From NCBI RefSeq assembly GCF_010119195.1, contig NZ_WRXL01000005.1:186001-250000 (forward strand): a stretch of DNA of 64,000 nt. Direction: 5' to 3'. Of the stretch, positions 18,095 through 27,256 are shown piece after piece (position 1 is the stretch's first letter; each line of letters starts with the position of its first letter). Source of the DNA: Haloarcula salina. GTDB taxonomy: Archaea; Halobacteriota; Halobacteria; Halobacteriales; Haloarculaceae. The notes beneath the pieces were generated by a model, which was not told the DNA's origin, did not search any database, and was given only the letters and a program-made list of their open reading frames with translations. A program made the translations under genes and the position numbers.

Positions 18095-18259
18095 ACCACG
18101 GCGTCGGCGCCCCGGGGCAAAAACCGTTCCCCTGCCGCGGTTGCGTCGGTCGCTGCCGATGCGAGCGGCCGCGAGTCGGCGAGCGCACTCCGCTCACGTC
18201 CCGTCCACGTCCGGCCGCGCTGCCTGTGGATTTTTCACCGTCGCGGGCCGAGTGTGCGT

Positions 18260-19891
18260 ATGACTACGCGGTACCCCCGGACGCTCCCCGGGCTCTTCGA
18301 CCGGGCCCTGCGGAAGTACGCCGACCGCACCGCGATTCGCGACGAGAGACGATCGCTCTCGTACACGGACCTCGACGATCGGTCGGCGAGGCTGGCCGAC
18401 GCATTGGTCGACCTCGGCGTCGGCGCGGCCGACCGAGTCGGCGTGTTGCTCGGGAACGCGGCGGCGAGTCCGGTCGTCGATATCGGCATCCTGCGTGCCG
18501 GCGGGGCGCGCCTCCCGCTCAATCCGCAGCACAGCGCCGACGAACTGCAGTACCTCCTCGACGACGCCGGCGCTGAGACGCTCGTCTGCGACGCGCCGCG
18601 GCGCGACGCCGTGGCGACCGCCTCGCGAACCGTCGACTCGCTCCGAACGGTGATCGTCGTCGGCGCTGACGACGACGCCTCGACGGGCGCGGACACGATG
18701 GCGGTTGACGACGGCCCGGAGCTGGCCGACGGCGTCGACCTGCATCGGTACGAGTCCCTCCTCGCCCGTCACGACGGCGACGGCGACCGACCGACGCCGG
18801 ACCCAGACGACACCGCCGGCCACTACTACACCGGTGGAACGACGGGCCGGCCGAAGGGGGTCTGTTACTCCCACCGCGGCCTCGTCGAGAACGTGGGGTC
18901 GCACCTGCTGGAGTTCGGCTTCGACGGCGGCGACGTGGGCCTGCTGACGACGCCGCTGTCGCACTCGGCCGGGACGTTCTGCTGGGCGGCGCTGCTCGGC
19001 GGGGGCACGGTGCTGTTGCGCGACGGCTTCGACCCGGAGGACGTGGTCGCGACCATCGAGCGCGCGGACGTGACGTGGACGTTCCTCGTCCCGACGATGC
19101 TCTATCGCCTGCTCGACGACGACAGCCTCGCAGCCGTCGACCACGCCTCGCTCGACCGGATCGTCTACGGGGCCGCGCCGATGCGGACCGACCGACTCGA
19201 GGAGGCCATCGAGCGAATCGGCCCCGTCTTCCACCAGTTCTACGGCCAGACCGAGGTCCCGAACCTCGTTACGACGTTCCCGCCACAGGAGCACGCCCGC
19301 GCCGCCGAGGCGGGCGACACCGAGCGCCTCCGGTCTGCGGGGACCCCCTGCCTGCGAGCGACGGTCGAGGTTCGGGACCCGGAGACCGACGAGGCGCTCC
19401 CTCCGGGCGAGGTCGGCGAGGTCGTCGTCGCCGCGCCGTACGCGTTCGAGGGGTACTACGAGCGCCCGGACGCGACGGACGAGACGCTCCGTGACGGCTG
19501 GGTGTACACCGGCGACATCGGAACGATGGACGCCGACGGCTACCTGACGCTGCTGGACCGCAGCAGCGACGTGATCGTCACCGGCGGGATGAACGTCTAC
19601 AGCCGGACCGTCGAGCGAGTCCTTCGTGACCACTCCGAGGTGGCCGACGCCGCCGTGGTCGGCGTCCCGGACGACGAGTGGGGCGAGGCCGTCCACGCCG
19701 TCGTCGTCCCGGCGAGGTCGACCGTCGACGAAGCGGACCTCCGCGGGTTCGCCGACGAGCGACTGGCGGGCTACAAGAAGCCGAAGTCCTACGAGGTCGC
19801 CGCGTCGCTGCCGACGACGGAACTCGGAAAAGTCGACCGGAACGCGATCAGAGAGCGGTACTGGAACGACGAGGATCGGTCGATCCACTGA
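18260..19891 (+). CDS. AMP-binding acyl-CoA synthetase (fatty-acid/aromatic acid-CoA ligase-like)
   Basis: A 543-residue ANL-superfamily ligase starting MTTRYPRTLPGLFDRALRKY. It activates a carboxylic acid to acyl-AMP and then the CoA thioester. Motifs in order: the phosphate-binding loop YYTGGTTGRPKGVCYSH, the adenine-binding FYGQTEV, YTGDIGTMDADGYLTLLDRSSD, and the C-terminal catalytic lysine in TTELGKVDRNAIRERY. VTGGMNVYSRTVERVL is the hinge region. The start is set by homology-like N-terminus; upstream in-frame sequence is the antisense of the alcohol dehydrogenase. It is not part of the downstream operon, which faces it, so a role in the same pathway is only possible. Confidence 0.87.
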   Translation: MTTRYPRTLPGLFDRALRKYADRTAIRDERRSLSYTDLDDRSARLADALVDLGVGAADRVGVLLGNAAASPVVDIGILRAGGARLPLNPQHSADELQYLLDDAGAETLVCDAPRRDAVATASRTVDSLRTVIVVGADDDASTGADTMAVDDGPELADGVDLHRYESLLARHDGDGDRPTPDPDDTAGHYYTGGTTGRPKGVCYSHRGLVENVGSHLLEFGFDGGDVGLLTTPLSHSAGTFCWAALLGGGTVLLRDGFDPEDVVATIERADVTWTFLVPTMLYRLLDDDSLAAVDHASLDRIVYGAAPMRTDRLEEAIERIGPVFHQFYGQTEVPNLVTTFPPQEHARAAEAGDTERLRSAGTPCLRATVEVRDPETDEALPPGEVGEVVVAAPYAFEGYYERPDATDETLRDGWVYTGDIGTMDADGYLTLLDRSSDVIVTGGMNVYSRTVERVLRDHSEVADAAVVGVPDDEWGEAVHAVVVPARSTVDEADLRGFADERLAGYKKPKSYEVAASLPTTELGKVDRNAIRERYWNDEDRSIH

Positions 19892-19930
19892 GCCAGCGGG
19901 TCCCGTCCAGCGGACTGCCGGCGGCGCGTC

Positions 19931-21331
19931 TCAGTCCGACAGTTCAGCTTCGACGCGCTCGAAGGTCGCGTGCAGGCGGTCGACGATCTCGTCGGCGACC
20001 CCGCGGTCGACGGTGAGCGGCGGCGTGACGAGGGCGTGGTCGCCGCGGTCGCCGTCGACGTGCCCGCCGCCCGGGTAGGTCAGCACGCCCTCGTCGAGGC
20101 CGGTCTCGAACAGGAGCGACTGGAACTCGGCACCGGTCTCGGCCAGCGGTTCCTTCGTCTCCCGGTCGCCGACGAACTCGACGCCGAGCATGAGGCCCTT
20201 GCCGCGGACGTCGCCGACCACCTCGTACTCGTAGAACTCCTCGAAGCGCTCGCGCATGTACGACCCCACGTCGCGGGCGTTGGCGACGAGGTCGTGTTCG
20301 GTCATGTACTCGAGGACCGCGGAGCCGATGGCGGCCGACGCGGGGTTGAAGCAGTAGGTGTGGCCGTGCTGGAAGCCGTCTTCGACGTCCTCGAACACCT
20401 CGGCGACGCGGCGATGGGGCATCGTTCCGCCGATGGGCGAGTAGCCGCCGCTCATCCCCTTCGCGCCGGTGATGATGTCCGGCGTCACGTCCCAGTGCTC
20501 GATGGCGAAGTTCTCGCCGGTCCGGCCGAACCCGGCCATCACCTCGTCGACGATGAACAGCACGTCGTACTCGTCGCAGATCTCTCGAATCCGCTCGAAG
20601 TAGCCGTCGTGGGGCGTGGCCGCGGCGTTCGCGGCCCCGGTGACCGGTTCGGCGATGAAGGCCGCGACCGTGTCGGGCCCCTCCTGCTGGATGATGCGCT
20701 CGATCTCGTCGGCACAGCGCCGGCCGCAGGCCTCGCCGCCGTCCCCGCCGCAGAACCCGCAGCGGTACGGCGAGCCGTTGGGGACCTTCGGCCAGTTGTC
20801 GAACAGCGGTTCCATCTTCGTCTTCCGGGCGGGAAAGCCCGAGAGGGCCATCGCGATGCCGGTGTTGCCGTGGTAGCTCTTCCGGCGCGAGAGGACCTTG
20901 TACTTGCCCTCGTCGCCCCGCTCGTAGTGGTACTGGCGGGCCATCTTGACGGCGCTCTCGTTGGCCTCCGACCCGCTGGAGACGAGCCACGTGTGCTCGA
21001 AGCCGTCGGGCGTGAACTCGGCGATCCGTTCGGTGTACTCCATCGCGGGCTCGTTGGCGAACAGCATGCTGGAGGTGTACTCCAGGCGCTCGATCTGCTC
21101 GCGGGCGGCCTCGGCGACGGCCTCGCGGCCGTGGCCGATGTTGACGTTCTGGTTCCCGGCGATGGCGTCGACGTACCGGTTGCCGTCGGCGTCCCAGACG
21201 TGGTGGCCCTCGCCGCGGGTGATCGTGACGTACTCCTTCTGGAACGCCCGGGGGAACATCCCGCCGAGGTCCGTGCCGGGCGTGGTCGTTCGCTCGCTCG
21301 TGGTGTCGTCGGTCATCTGTTCGTTACTCAT
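19931..21331 (-). CDS. Class III PLP-dependent aminotransferase (omega-amino acid type)
   Basis: A 466-residue fold-type I aminotransferase. The PLP lysine is in DIITGAKGMSGGYSPIGG. The cofactor phosphate region is SSGSEANESAVKMARQYHY, and the Asp binding the pyridine nitrogen is in LFIVDEVMAGFGRTGENF. A cysteine cluster, CGFCGGDGGEACGRRC, lies in the middle, as in a sub-branch of this family; metal binding there is possible. Class III enzymes transaminate omega- or beta-amino acids and diamines. It is the last gene of an operon with a CoA-transferase and an M20 deacylase, overlapping the former by 4 bp. Substrate unknown. Confidence 0.88.
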   Translation of the reverse strand: MSNEQMTDDTTSERTTTPGTDLGGMFPRAFQKEYVTITRGEGHHVWDADGNRYVDAIAGNQNVNIGHGREAVAEAAREQIERLEYTSSMLFANEPAMEYTERIAEFTPDGFEHTWLVSSGSEANESAVKMARQYHYERGDEGKYKVLSRRKSYHGNTGIAMALSGFPARKTKMEPLFDNWPKVPNGSPYRCGFCGGDGGEACGRRCADEIERIIQQEGPDTVAAFIAEPVTGAANAAATPHDGYFERIREICDEYDVLFIVDEVMAGFGRTGENFAIEHWDVTPDIITGAKGMSGGYSPIGGTMPHRRVAEVFEDVEDGFQHGHTYCFNPASAAIGSAVLEYMTEHDLVANARDVGSYMRERFEEFYEYEVVGDVRGKGLMLGVEFVGDRETKEPLAETGAEFQSLLFETGLDEGVLTYPGGGHVDGDRGDHALVTPPLTVDRGVADEIVDRLHATFERVEAELSD

Positions 21332-22293
21332 TGTGTGTCCTGGAAGGCCTTCCACTGTTCCATCACGCGCTCGCTCCACTCCTCGAAGCCGACCTCGTAG
21401 ATGTAGTCGCTGCCGCGCAACACCGTGTCCGTCGGGTCGATGGCTCGGAGGACGGCGAGTTCGCCGCGGGTCGGTTCGGGCGTCGTCGAGACGTCGTCCG
21501 CCACCTGCAGGTCCCACTGGACCTCCGCGCGCACGTCGTCGACGCCCACGCCGGGGTGAGTGGCCGAGAGCACCATCTCGCCGTCGTCGTCGAACCGGAA
21601 GATCGCCATGTCGGTGATGACCGCGCTGGGGCCGTCGCCGCGGAAGCCAGCGCGCTCGCGGGCGTCGCCGCCGTCGAGGTGGCCCGGCGCGGTCCGGTAG
21701 TCGAGGTCGGTCGTGAACGCGCGCTCGTCCTGGCGCATCATCACGACCGAGCGGCCACACGAGGTCATGATGTCGTTGCTCCCGCCGGAGCCCGGGAGGC
21801 GGACCTTCGGGTGGTCGTACGTGCCGTCCGCGCCGGTGACGACAGTGGAGTTCGTGTTCCCGTAGCGGTCGATCTGGCCGGCCCCGATGATGCCCACGTC
21901 GAAGAGGCCGCGCTGATTGTCGGTGAAGATCTGGAACTGGTTCGACGCGAACAGCGCGTCGACGCCGAGGACGGTGTCGGAGATGGACTGGACCACGCCC
22001 GGCGGCCGAGAGCCGACGTAGCCCGACTCCGTGACCAACTGGCAGTCCGGCGATCGGGTGTGCTTCGCGAGGATGCCCGAGATGAGCGACATCCCGACGC
22101 CGATGAAGGCCAGTTCGCCGTTCTCGATCTCGTGAGCCGCCGACACTGCGAGCAGTTCCGTCAGCGAGTAGTCCTCGGCCGTCTCGTGCGGCCGGTCCAC
22201 GTCCACCGGGTAGTCGATGTCCGCGCCCGAGAGGGTCTCCGGCGTCCGTCCCTCCGCCTCGTCGACCGCGGCGGGGTGCTGTCTGCTCGTCAT
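21328..22293 (-). CDS. CoA-transferase subunit B
   Basis: A 321-residue family I CoA-transferase beta subunit. The active-site glutamate that forms the CoA thioester is in LVTESGYVGSRPPGV, the equivalent of the SENG-type motif. The oxyanion region GRSVVMMRQDERAFTTDLDY and ATHPGVGVDDVRAEVQWDL also fit. Glutaconate, 3-oxoacid and related carboxylates are known substrates of this family. Some relatives are ring-cleaving hydrolases rather than transferases. It overlaps both neighbours by 4 bp. Confidence 0.85.
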   Translation of the reverse strand: MTSRQHPAAVDEAEGRTPETLSGADIDYPVDVDRPHETAEDYSLTELLAVSAAHEIENGELAFIGVGMSLISGILAKHTRSPDCQLVTESGYVGSRPPGVVQSISDTVLGVDALFASNQFQIFTDNQRGLFDVGIIGAGQIDRYGNTNSTVVTGADGTYDHPKVRLPGSGGSNDIMTSCGRSVVMMRQDERAFTTDLDYRTAPGHLDGGDARERAGFRGDGPSAVITDMAIFRFDDDGEMVLSATHPGVGVDDVRAEVQWDLQVADDVSTTPEPTRGELAVLRAIDPTDTVLRGSDYIYEVGFEEWSERVMEQWKAFQDTQ

Positions 22294-23315
22294 CGGGACC
22301 CCTCCTCCTCCTCCGCGTCGCCGTCGACCGGCGGCAGATCGTTGAGCTGGGCCTCCATCCGTTCGAGGGTCGCCAGCCGCTCGGCCCCGATCCGCTCCAG
22401 GTACTCCTCGTGGGGGACGACCCACTCGTCCAGCCAGTCGAGGAAGTCCTCGCGGTCGCGGGAGCGCTGACCGTACTCGCGGTAGAACGGCAGGTCGGCG
22501 TAGTAGTAGCCGTAGCAGTGCCACGGGTGCGAACCGAAGGGGACCTCGACGACGGCGTCGACCGCGTAGAACGGGATCTTCGTCAGTTCGGGGTGGCGCT
22601 GGATCGTCTCGGTCGGGACGACCTCCTCGCAGGTGACGACCACGCGGTCCGCCGCCCTGGCCTTGAGGTGGTCGTTGACGACGTTCCCCCAGATCTGTGC
22701 GTTGCCGAGGCGGTCGGCGCGCTGGACGTGGATGACGGCCACGTCCGGCGTGGCGGCCGGGACGAGCGCCAGGTCGTCGCCGGAACCGAGCGGGTCCTCG
22801 ACGACCTCGATGTCCGGGTTGTGCTCGGGGATGTCCGTCTCCAGCATCGACCGGGTCGGGACGAACGGCACGTCCATCGCGCCCGCGAGGAACATGAGCG
22901 AGGAGCCGAAGTTCGACACGTCGCGCATCTCCAGGTGGTGGGGCACGTCGTTCTCGACGGCGTTCCTGACGTTGTGGCCCTGCGAGATGAGGCTCGTTCC
23001 CACCCAGGAGCCGACGTAGCGGTCGACACAGCCCGCGCCGACCATGATGTCGAACAGGGTCGTGCGCGCGTCGTCCAGTACCGTCAGACCGGATTTCTCC
23101 TGCCGGACGATCTCGCGGGCCGCGGCCTCCGGGTCGCGGCCGCCCATCCCGCCGAAGGCGACGCTCGCCCCGTCGGGGACGTAGCGGTCGATGGCCGTTT
23201 CGAGGTCGGTCGTCTTGTCGCGGCGGCTCCGAGAGCCGGTCGGCGAGCCCGACGCGACGCCGGCCGCGTCCGGGAACGACTCGCCGGCGACCGCGCCGTG
23301 GTCGAGGGGCGTCAT
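22290..23315 (-). CDS. CoA-transferase subunit A
   Basis: A 341-residue alpha subunit of a heteromeric family I CoA-transferase. The N-terminal region has VPDGASVAFGGMGGRDPEAAARE, the GxGG CoA-binding loop of the family, and GSSLMFLAGAMDVPFVPTRS. About 35 N-terminal residues are low-complexity and may not be needed. Length is closer to glutaconate CoA-transferase (about 320) than to the shorter acetate or 3-oxoacid types (about 220). Coupled by 4-bp overlaps to the M20 deacylase upstream and subunit B downstream. Confidence 0.85.
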   Translation of the reverse strand: MTPLDHGAVAGESFPDAAGVASGSPTGSRSRRDKTTDLETAIDRYVPDGASVAFGGMGGRDPEAAAREIVRQEKSGLTVLDDARTTLFDIMVGAGCVDRYVGSWVGTSLISQGHNVRNAVENDVPHHLEMRDVSNFGSSLMFLAGAMDVPFVPTRSMLETDIPEHNPDIEVVEDPLGSGDDLALVPAATPDVAVIHVQRADRLGNAQIWGNVVNDHLKARAADRVVVTCEEVVPTETIQRHPELTKIPFYAVDAVVEVPFGSHPWHCYGYYYADLPFYREYGQRSRDREDFLDWLDEWVVPHEEYLERIGAERLATLERMEAQLNDLPPVDGDAEEEEGSR

Positions 23316-24655
23316 TCGGTCCCCTCCGCGGTCGCGTCGGCCGCGGCCGTCGGGTCGTCCGCCATCTCGTAGCCGCACCACGCCATCGCGATCAGCGCGA
23401 GACCGGCGATCGCCCGTTCGAGTTCCTCGACCGGGAGGGACTCGTCGGTCCCGTGGATGTTGTGCGCGCCGGGCCCGAAGCACAGGGCCGGCGTGTCCGC
23501 GTAGTTGACGAAGAAGCGCGTGTCGATGCCGCCCGGGAAGCCCTTTGCGGTCGCCTCGACACCGAGGGACTCCGACAGCACGTCCTGTACGGTCCGAACG
23601 ATGGGTTCGTCCGGCGAGATGCTCGCGGAGCTCCCGCGCCAGCCGAACCACTCCACCTCGGGCGGGTGCTCGTCGAACCACGGGTCGTCCGCGACGGCCT
23701 CTCTGACCGTCTCCTCGACCGTCGCTCTGATCTCTTCGCGCGTCTCCGCGGGCGCGTGCGAGACGCGTCCTTCGAGGACCGCCTCGTCGGGGACGCTCGA
23801 CGGCCACTCGCCGGCCCGGAGCGTCCCGGGGTTGAGCGAGACGGTGTGTTCGTACTCGCGCTCGAAGAGGTCGTCGTGGACCGTCTCCTTCCGGTGGTCG
23901 TGGAGGTCCTCCAGCGCCCGATAGATCGGATAGAGCTTGCCGATGGCGTTGACGCCCTCGTCCGTGTGCGCCGCGTGCGCGCCGCGGCCCTCGACGGTGA
24001 CCCGGAAGTACGAGACCCCGTCGTTGGCGATCCAGAGGTCGAAGTCGGTCGGCTCCGGGATGACGACGGCGTCGGCGTCACAGCCGTCGAGCGCGGTCGC
24101 GAGCGACCCGCCGTAGCCGCCGGCCTCCTCCTCGATGACCGACTGGATCGCGAGGTCGCCGGCGAGTTCGACGCCCGCGCGGTCCAGCGCCTCGACGGCG
24201 AACAGCATCGCGGCGACGCCGCCTTTCATGTCCGACGCGCCGCGTCCCCGGAGCTCGCCGTCGACGATTTCGCCGCCGAACGGGTCGAACGACCACTGCT
24301 CGGCGTCGCCCTCGGGGACGACGTCGACGTGCCCGTTGAACAGGAGCGAGCGGCCGTCGCCCGCACCGGGCTTCGTCGCGATGACGTTCGGCCGCCCCTC
24401 GTAGGTGTCGTCCGTCTCCGCGAACTCCGGGTGGTCCTCGATACCCGGCACGTCCGTGGCTTCGAGGAGGCGAACGTCCAGTCCGAGGTCCCGGACGCGC
24501 TCGATGACGTGGCGCTGCGCGTCCGTCTCGTTACCCTGGACGCTGCGCTCGCGCACGAGGGTCGACGCGAACGCCGCGGCGTCGCTCGTCAGGTCCGCGA
24601 CCGCGTCTCGGACCCGCTGTGCATCCTCCGAATCGACCGACGGGGCAGCGGTCAT
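23312..24655 (-). CDS. M20 family metallopeptidase/deacylase (ArgE/DapE/ACY1 type)
   Basis: A 447-residue zinc amidohydrolase. Metal ligands are visible: FNGHVDVVPEGD (His, Asp), the bridging Asp in RGRGASDMKGGVAAM, the catalytic Glu-Glu in QSVIEEEAGGYGG, VVIPEPTDF, and the C-terminal His in FGPGAHNIHGTDE. The dimerisation or lid domain is roughly residues 195-310. Enzymes of this type remove acetyl, succinyl or carbamoyl groups from amino acids or related amines. As first gene of the operon it probably releases a free amino group for the aminotransferase at 19931. The start at 24655 leaves a 167-bp divergent promoter region shared with potD. Confidence 0.87.
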   Translation of the reverse strand: MTAAPSVDSEDAQRVRDAVADLTSDAAAFASTLVRERSVQGNETDAQRHVIERVRDLGLDVRLLEATDVPGIEDHPEFAETDDTYEGRPNVIATKPGAGDGRSLLFNGHVDVVPEGDAEQWSFDPFGGEIVDGELRGRGASDMKGGVAAMLFAVEALDRAGVELAGDLAIQSVIEEEAGGYGGSLATALDGCDADAVVIPEPTDFDLWIANDGVSYFRVTVEGRGAHAAHTDEGVNAIGKLYPIYRALEDLHDHRKETVHDDLFEREYEHTVSLNPGTLRAGEWPSSVPDEAVLEGRVSHAPAETREEIRATVEETVREAVADDPWFDEHPPEVEWFGWRGSSASISPDEPIVRTVQDVLSESLGVEATAKGFPGGIDTRFFVNYADTPALCFGPGAHNIHGTDESLPVEELERAIAGLALIAMAWCGYEMADDPTAAADATAEGTE

Positions 24656-24729
24656 CGCTCTCCCCGCCCGCCGGCGCTGACCGGCTGTGGTGTCCGTGGT
24701 GTCATGATTGGTGTCTTCTTTCCAGTGTT

Positions 24730-24753
24730 AATCTAATCGGCCGGGATTAGATT
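24730..24753. promoter_or_regulatory. 24-bp palindrome in the divergent M20/potD promoter
   Basis: Arms AATCTAATC (24730-24738) and GATTAGATT (24745-24753) are perfect inverted repeats around a 6-bp GC centre. The site lies 75 bp before the M20 start and 70 bp before the potD start, so a dimeric regulator bound here could control both operons. Two Lrp-type regulators are encoded nearby (29098 and 32293). Confidence 0.55.
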
Positions 24754-24788
24754 CTCTGTCTCGCGTAATTATGTCTCGCTTGCCAAAC

Positions 24789-24797
24789 TTTATTATA
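24789..24797 (+). promoter_or_regulatory. TATA box of potD
   Basis: TTTATTATA ends about 26 bp before the ATG at 24823. In haloarchaea this spacing puts transcription start at or beside the start codon, so the mRNA is probably leaderless. Confidence 0.5.
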
Positions 24798-24822
24798 CTT
24801 GCGCTATGAGTAATCTTCGTAC

Positions 24823-26085
24823 ATGAAGAAAGACGGTGAACTATCGAACGGAAGCGACACCGCGGGGAGCTCGGAGTCGACGGAAAGTTCGGGCGGCGCA
24901 CCGCTGAGCCGGCGCCGACTGCTGAAGGCGGGGGCGGGCGCGACCGTCGTCGGTCTCGCCGGCTGTCTCGGTGGTGGCTCCGACGGCGGGAGTTCGGGCG
25001 GCGACGGCTCCAGCGGCGACGGCGGGAGCTCCGGGACTACCGGCACCGCCACGTCTTCGAGCGGCGGAGACGAGATGGCCGACACGCTCCGCTTTTACTC
25101 GTGGGGCGGGTCGACCCAGGAGGCGCTGACGAAGCACCTCATCGAGCCGTTCGAGGAGGAGTATGGCGTCACCGTCGAGCAGTCGAGCTTCTCGAGCCAG
25201 GACAAGATGCTGGCGAACGTCCGCTCGAACCCGGCCGGCTCATACGACGTCATCATGCCGTCGCTGTCGGGGTCGTACAACGCGGTCAAGCAGGACCTCG
25301 TCGAGCCGCTCCGGCTGGACAACATCGAGACGTGGTCGAACCTGCTCCCGTCCTTCCGCGAGTACAATCCGGCGGGGACGGGCGACGACACGTTCGTCGC
25401 GCCGCTGTACTACGGGACAGTCGGCATGGTGTACAACACCGATCACGTCTCGGGGTCGCCGCCGTTCTCCTGGGAACTCACGTGGGACTCCGAGTACAGC
25501 GGCGCGCTGACGCTCGAAGGGTTCGCGTTCGTTCGGATGTTCACGACCGCGCTCGCGCAGGGAATGGACCCCAACAAGATGGAGGGCGACGCCGGTTCCT
25601 ACGAGGAGGGCGTCAAACAGGTGTACGACGCGATGGCCGAGCAACACGAACTGGTCAAGAAGTACTGGACCAGCGGCCAGGAGCAGACGACGCTGTACTC
25701 CAACGAGACGGCCGTCCTCGGCGACGGCTGGTCCGGTCGCATCCTCTCGCTGCAGAACGACGGCTACGACAACCTCCAGTACACCATCCCGGAGGAGGGC
25801 GCGTACGGCTGGTCCGACACCTTCGCCATCGCGAAGGGCTCGGAACACCGCTACACCGCCGAGAAGTTCATCCAGTTCGCGTACCGGCCCGAGGTCATGA
25901 AGAGCCTCTCGCCCGTCATCGGCTACCCGCCGGCGACGGGAGCCACGTCGAGCGACATCGAGGCCCTGCCGGACTTCGACCCGACCGGCGGCGAGCGCCT
26001 GAAGTTCCAGGACCAGAAGTTCAAGGAACAGCACCAGGAGGACTGGAACCAGACGTTCGAGCAGATCAAGCTCGGACAGTACTGA
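24823..26085 (+). CDS. potD: PotD-like polyamine/amine ABC transporter substrate-binding lipoprotein
   Basis: A 420-residue extracellular binding protein. It has a Tat signal (three arginines at residues 30-32, then LLKAGAGATVVGLAG) and a lipobox cysteine at residue 48. A long Gly/Ser/Asp linker (49-84) tethers it to the membrane. The mature domain, TLRFYSWGGSTQEALTKHL onwards, fits the spermidine/putrescine-binding family, with the SDTFAIAKGSEHRYTAEKFIQFA and YPPATGA segments near its end. Family members bind putrescine, spermidine, GABA and other small amines. The exact ligand cannot be told from sequence. First gene of a four-gene importer operon. Confidence 0.87.
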   Translation: MKKDGELSNGSDTAGSSESTESSGGAPLSRRRLLKAGAGATVVGLAGCLGGGSDGGSSGGDGSSGDGGSSGTTGTATSSSGGDEMADTLRFYSWGGSTQEALTKHLIEPFEEEYGVTVEQSSFSSQDKMLANVRSNPAGSYDVIMPSLSGSYNAVKQDLVEPLRLDNIETWSNLLPSFREYNPAGTGDDTFVAPLYYGTVGMVYNTDHVSGSPPFSWELTWDSEYSGALTLEGFAFVRMFTTALAQGMDPNKMEGDAGSYEEGVKQVYDAMAEQHELVKKYWTSGQEQTTLYSNETAVLGDGWSGRILSLQNDGYDNLQYTIPEEGAYGWSDTFAIAKGSEHRYTAEKFIQFAYRPEVMKSLSPVIGYPPATGATSSDIEALPDFDPTGGERLKFQDQKFKEQHQEDWNQTFEQIKLGQY

Positions 26086-26140
26086 CCGCGCGAAAGAGTA
26101 TCCCGCTTGCGGAACTACAGACCATCACCAGATCACACGC

Positions 26141-27256
26141 ATGAGTTACGTTGAAGTGGAAAACATCACGAAACGGTTCGGGGACGTCACCGCGGTCGAC
26201 GACGTGAGCTTCACCGCCGAGAAGGGAGAGTTCGTCTCCCTGCTCGGCCCCAGCGGGTGCGGGAAGACCACGACGCTTCGAATGATCGCCGGCCTCGAGA
26301 TGCCGACGGAGGGAACTATCCGGATCGACGGGGACGACGTCACCGACAGACCGCCCTACGAGCGGGAAATCGGGATGGTGTTCCAGCACTACGCGCTGTT
26401 CCCCCACAAGACCGTCGGCGAGAACATCGGCTTCCCGCTGAAGATGCGCGGGGTCCCCGAAGCGGAGCGCCGCGAGCGGGTCGCGGACGTACTCGAACGC
26501 GTCCGCCTGCCCGAGGTCATGGACCGCTCGCCCGAGGATCTCTCCGGGGGGCAACAACAGCGGGTCGCGCTCGCACGCGCGCTCGTCTTCGAACCAGACG
26601 TGTTGCTCATGGACGAGCCGCTGTCGGCGCTGGATCGCGTCCTCCGCGAGCAGATGCGCGTCGAAGTCGAGCGGATCCAGCGCGAATTCGGCATCACGAC
26701 CATCTACGTCACGCACGACCAGGCCGAGGCGTTCGCGATGTCCGACCGCGTCGCCGTGCTCGACGACGGCCGCCTCTCACAGCAGGGCCGGCCGCTCGAC
26801 ATCTACGAGAGTCCAGACTCGGAGTTCGTCGCCAACTTCATCGGCCAGTCTTCACAGCTCTCGGGCGCTGTCGGCACCCCCGACGGGACGCCCGTTCTGG
26901 AGACCGACGCGGGCGTGACGTTCGAACTGCCCCAGTCCGTCGCGGCGACGACGGGCGACCGGCTCAGCGTCTTCCTCCGCGCGGAGAAGCTGGACGTGTC
27001 CCGCGAGCCGACGGGCGCGGCCAACGAGTTCCCGGCCGAGATCGCGACGACGAACTACCTGGGCGAGAAGACGCAGTTCTTCTGTCGGCTCGAGGACGGG
27101 ACGGAGCTCATCGTCGCGAAGCACGGCTTCACGGACGTCGAGTCGTTCGAACCGGGCGATACCGTCTACGTCAGCGTCCCCCCGGAGAACCTCGTCGTGG
27201 CCCGCGACCCGGGGACGGACCAGCAATCGGGCACCGCCGGTGAGTCCACGGCATGA
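26141..27256 (+). CDS. potA: PotA-like ABC transporter ATPase
   Basis: A 371-residue ATPase. Walker A GPSGCGKTT is at residues 36-44, Q-loop in VFQHYALFP (80-88), signature LSGGQ at 134-138, Walker B LLMDEP at 155-160, and the switch His at 192. The C-terminal part from about residue 235 is a TOBE regulatory domain, as in polyamine and sulfate/iron importers. It energises import through the PotB-PotC pair encoded next and overlaps potB by 4 bp. Confidence 0.92.
   Translation: MSYVEVENITKRFGDVTAVDDVSFTAEKGEFVSLLGPSGCGKTTTLRMIAGLEMPTEGTIRIDGDDVTDRPPYEREIGMVFQHYALFPHKTVGENIGFPLKMRGVPEAERRERVADVLERVRLPEVMDRSPEDLSGGQQQRVALARALVFEPDVLLMDEPLSALDRVLREQMRVEVERIQREFGITTIYVTHDQAEAFAMSDRVAVLDDGRLSQQGRPLDIYESPDSEFVANFIGQSSQLSGAVGTPDGTPVLETDAGVTFELPQSVAATTGDRLSVFLRAEKLDVSREPTGAANEFPAEIATTNYLGEKTQFFCRLEDGTELIVAKHGFTDVESFEPGDTVYVSVPPENLVVARDPGTDQQSGTAGESTA

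Noticed and set aside
17285-18257. N-terminal extension of the acyl-CoA synthetase into a 868-residue protein
   Set aside because: The first 325 codons are antisense to the alcohol dehydrogenase. The ligase start MTTRYPRTLPGLF at 18260 fits the family.
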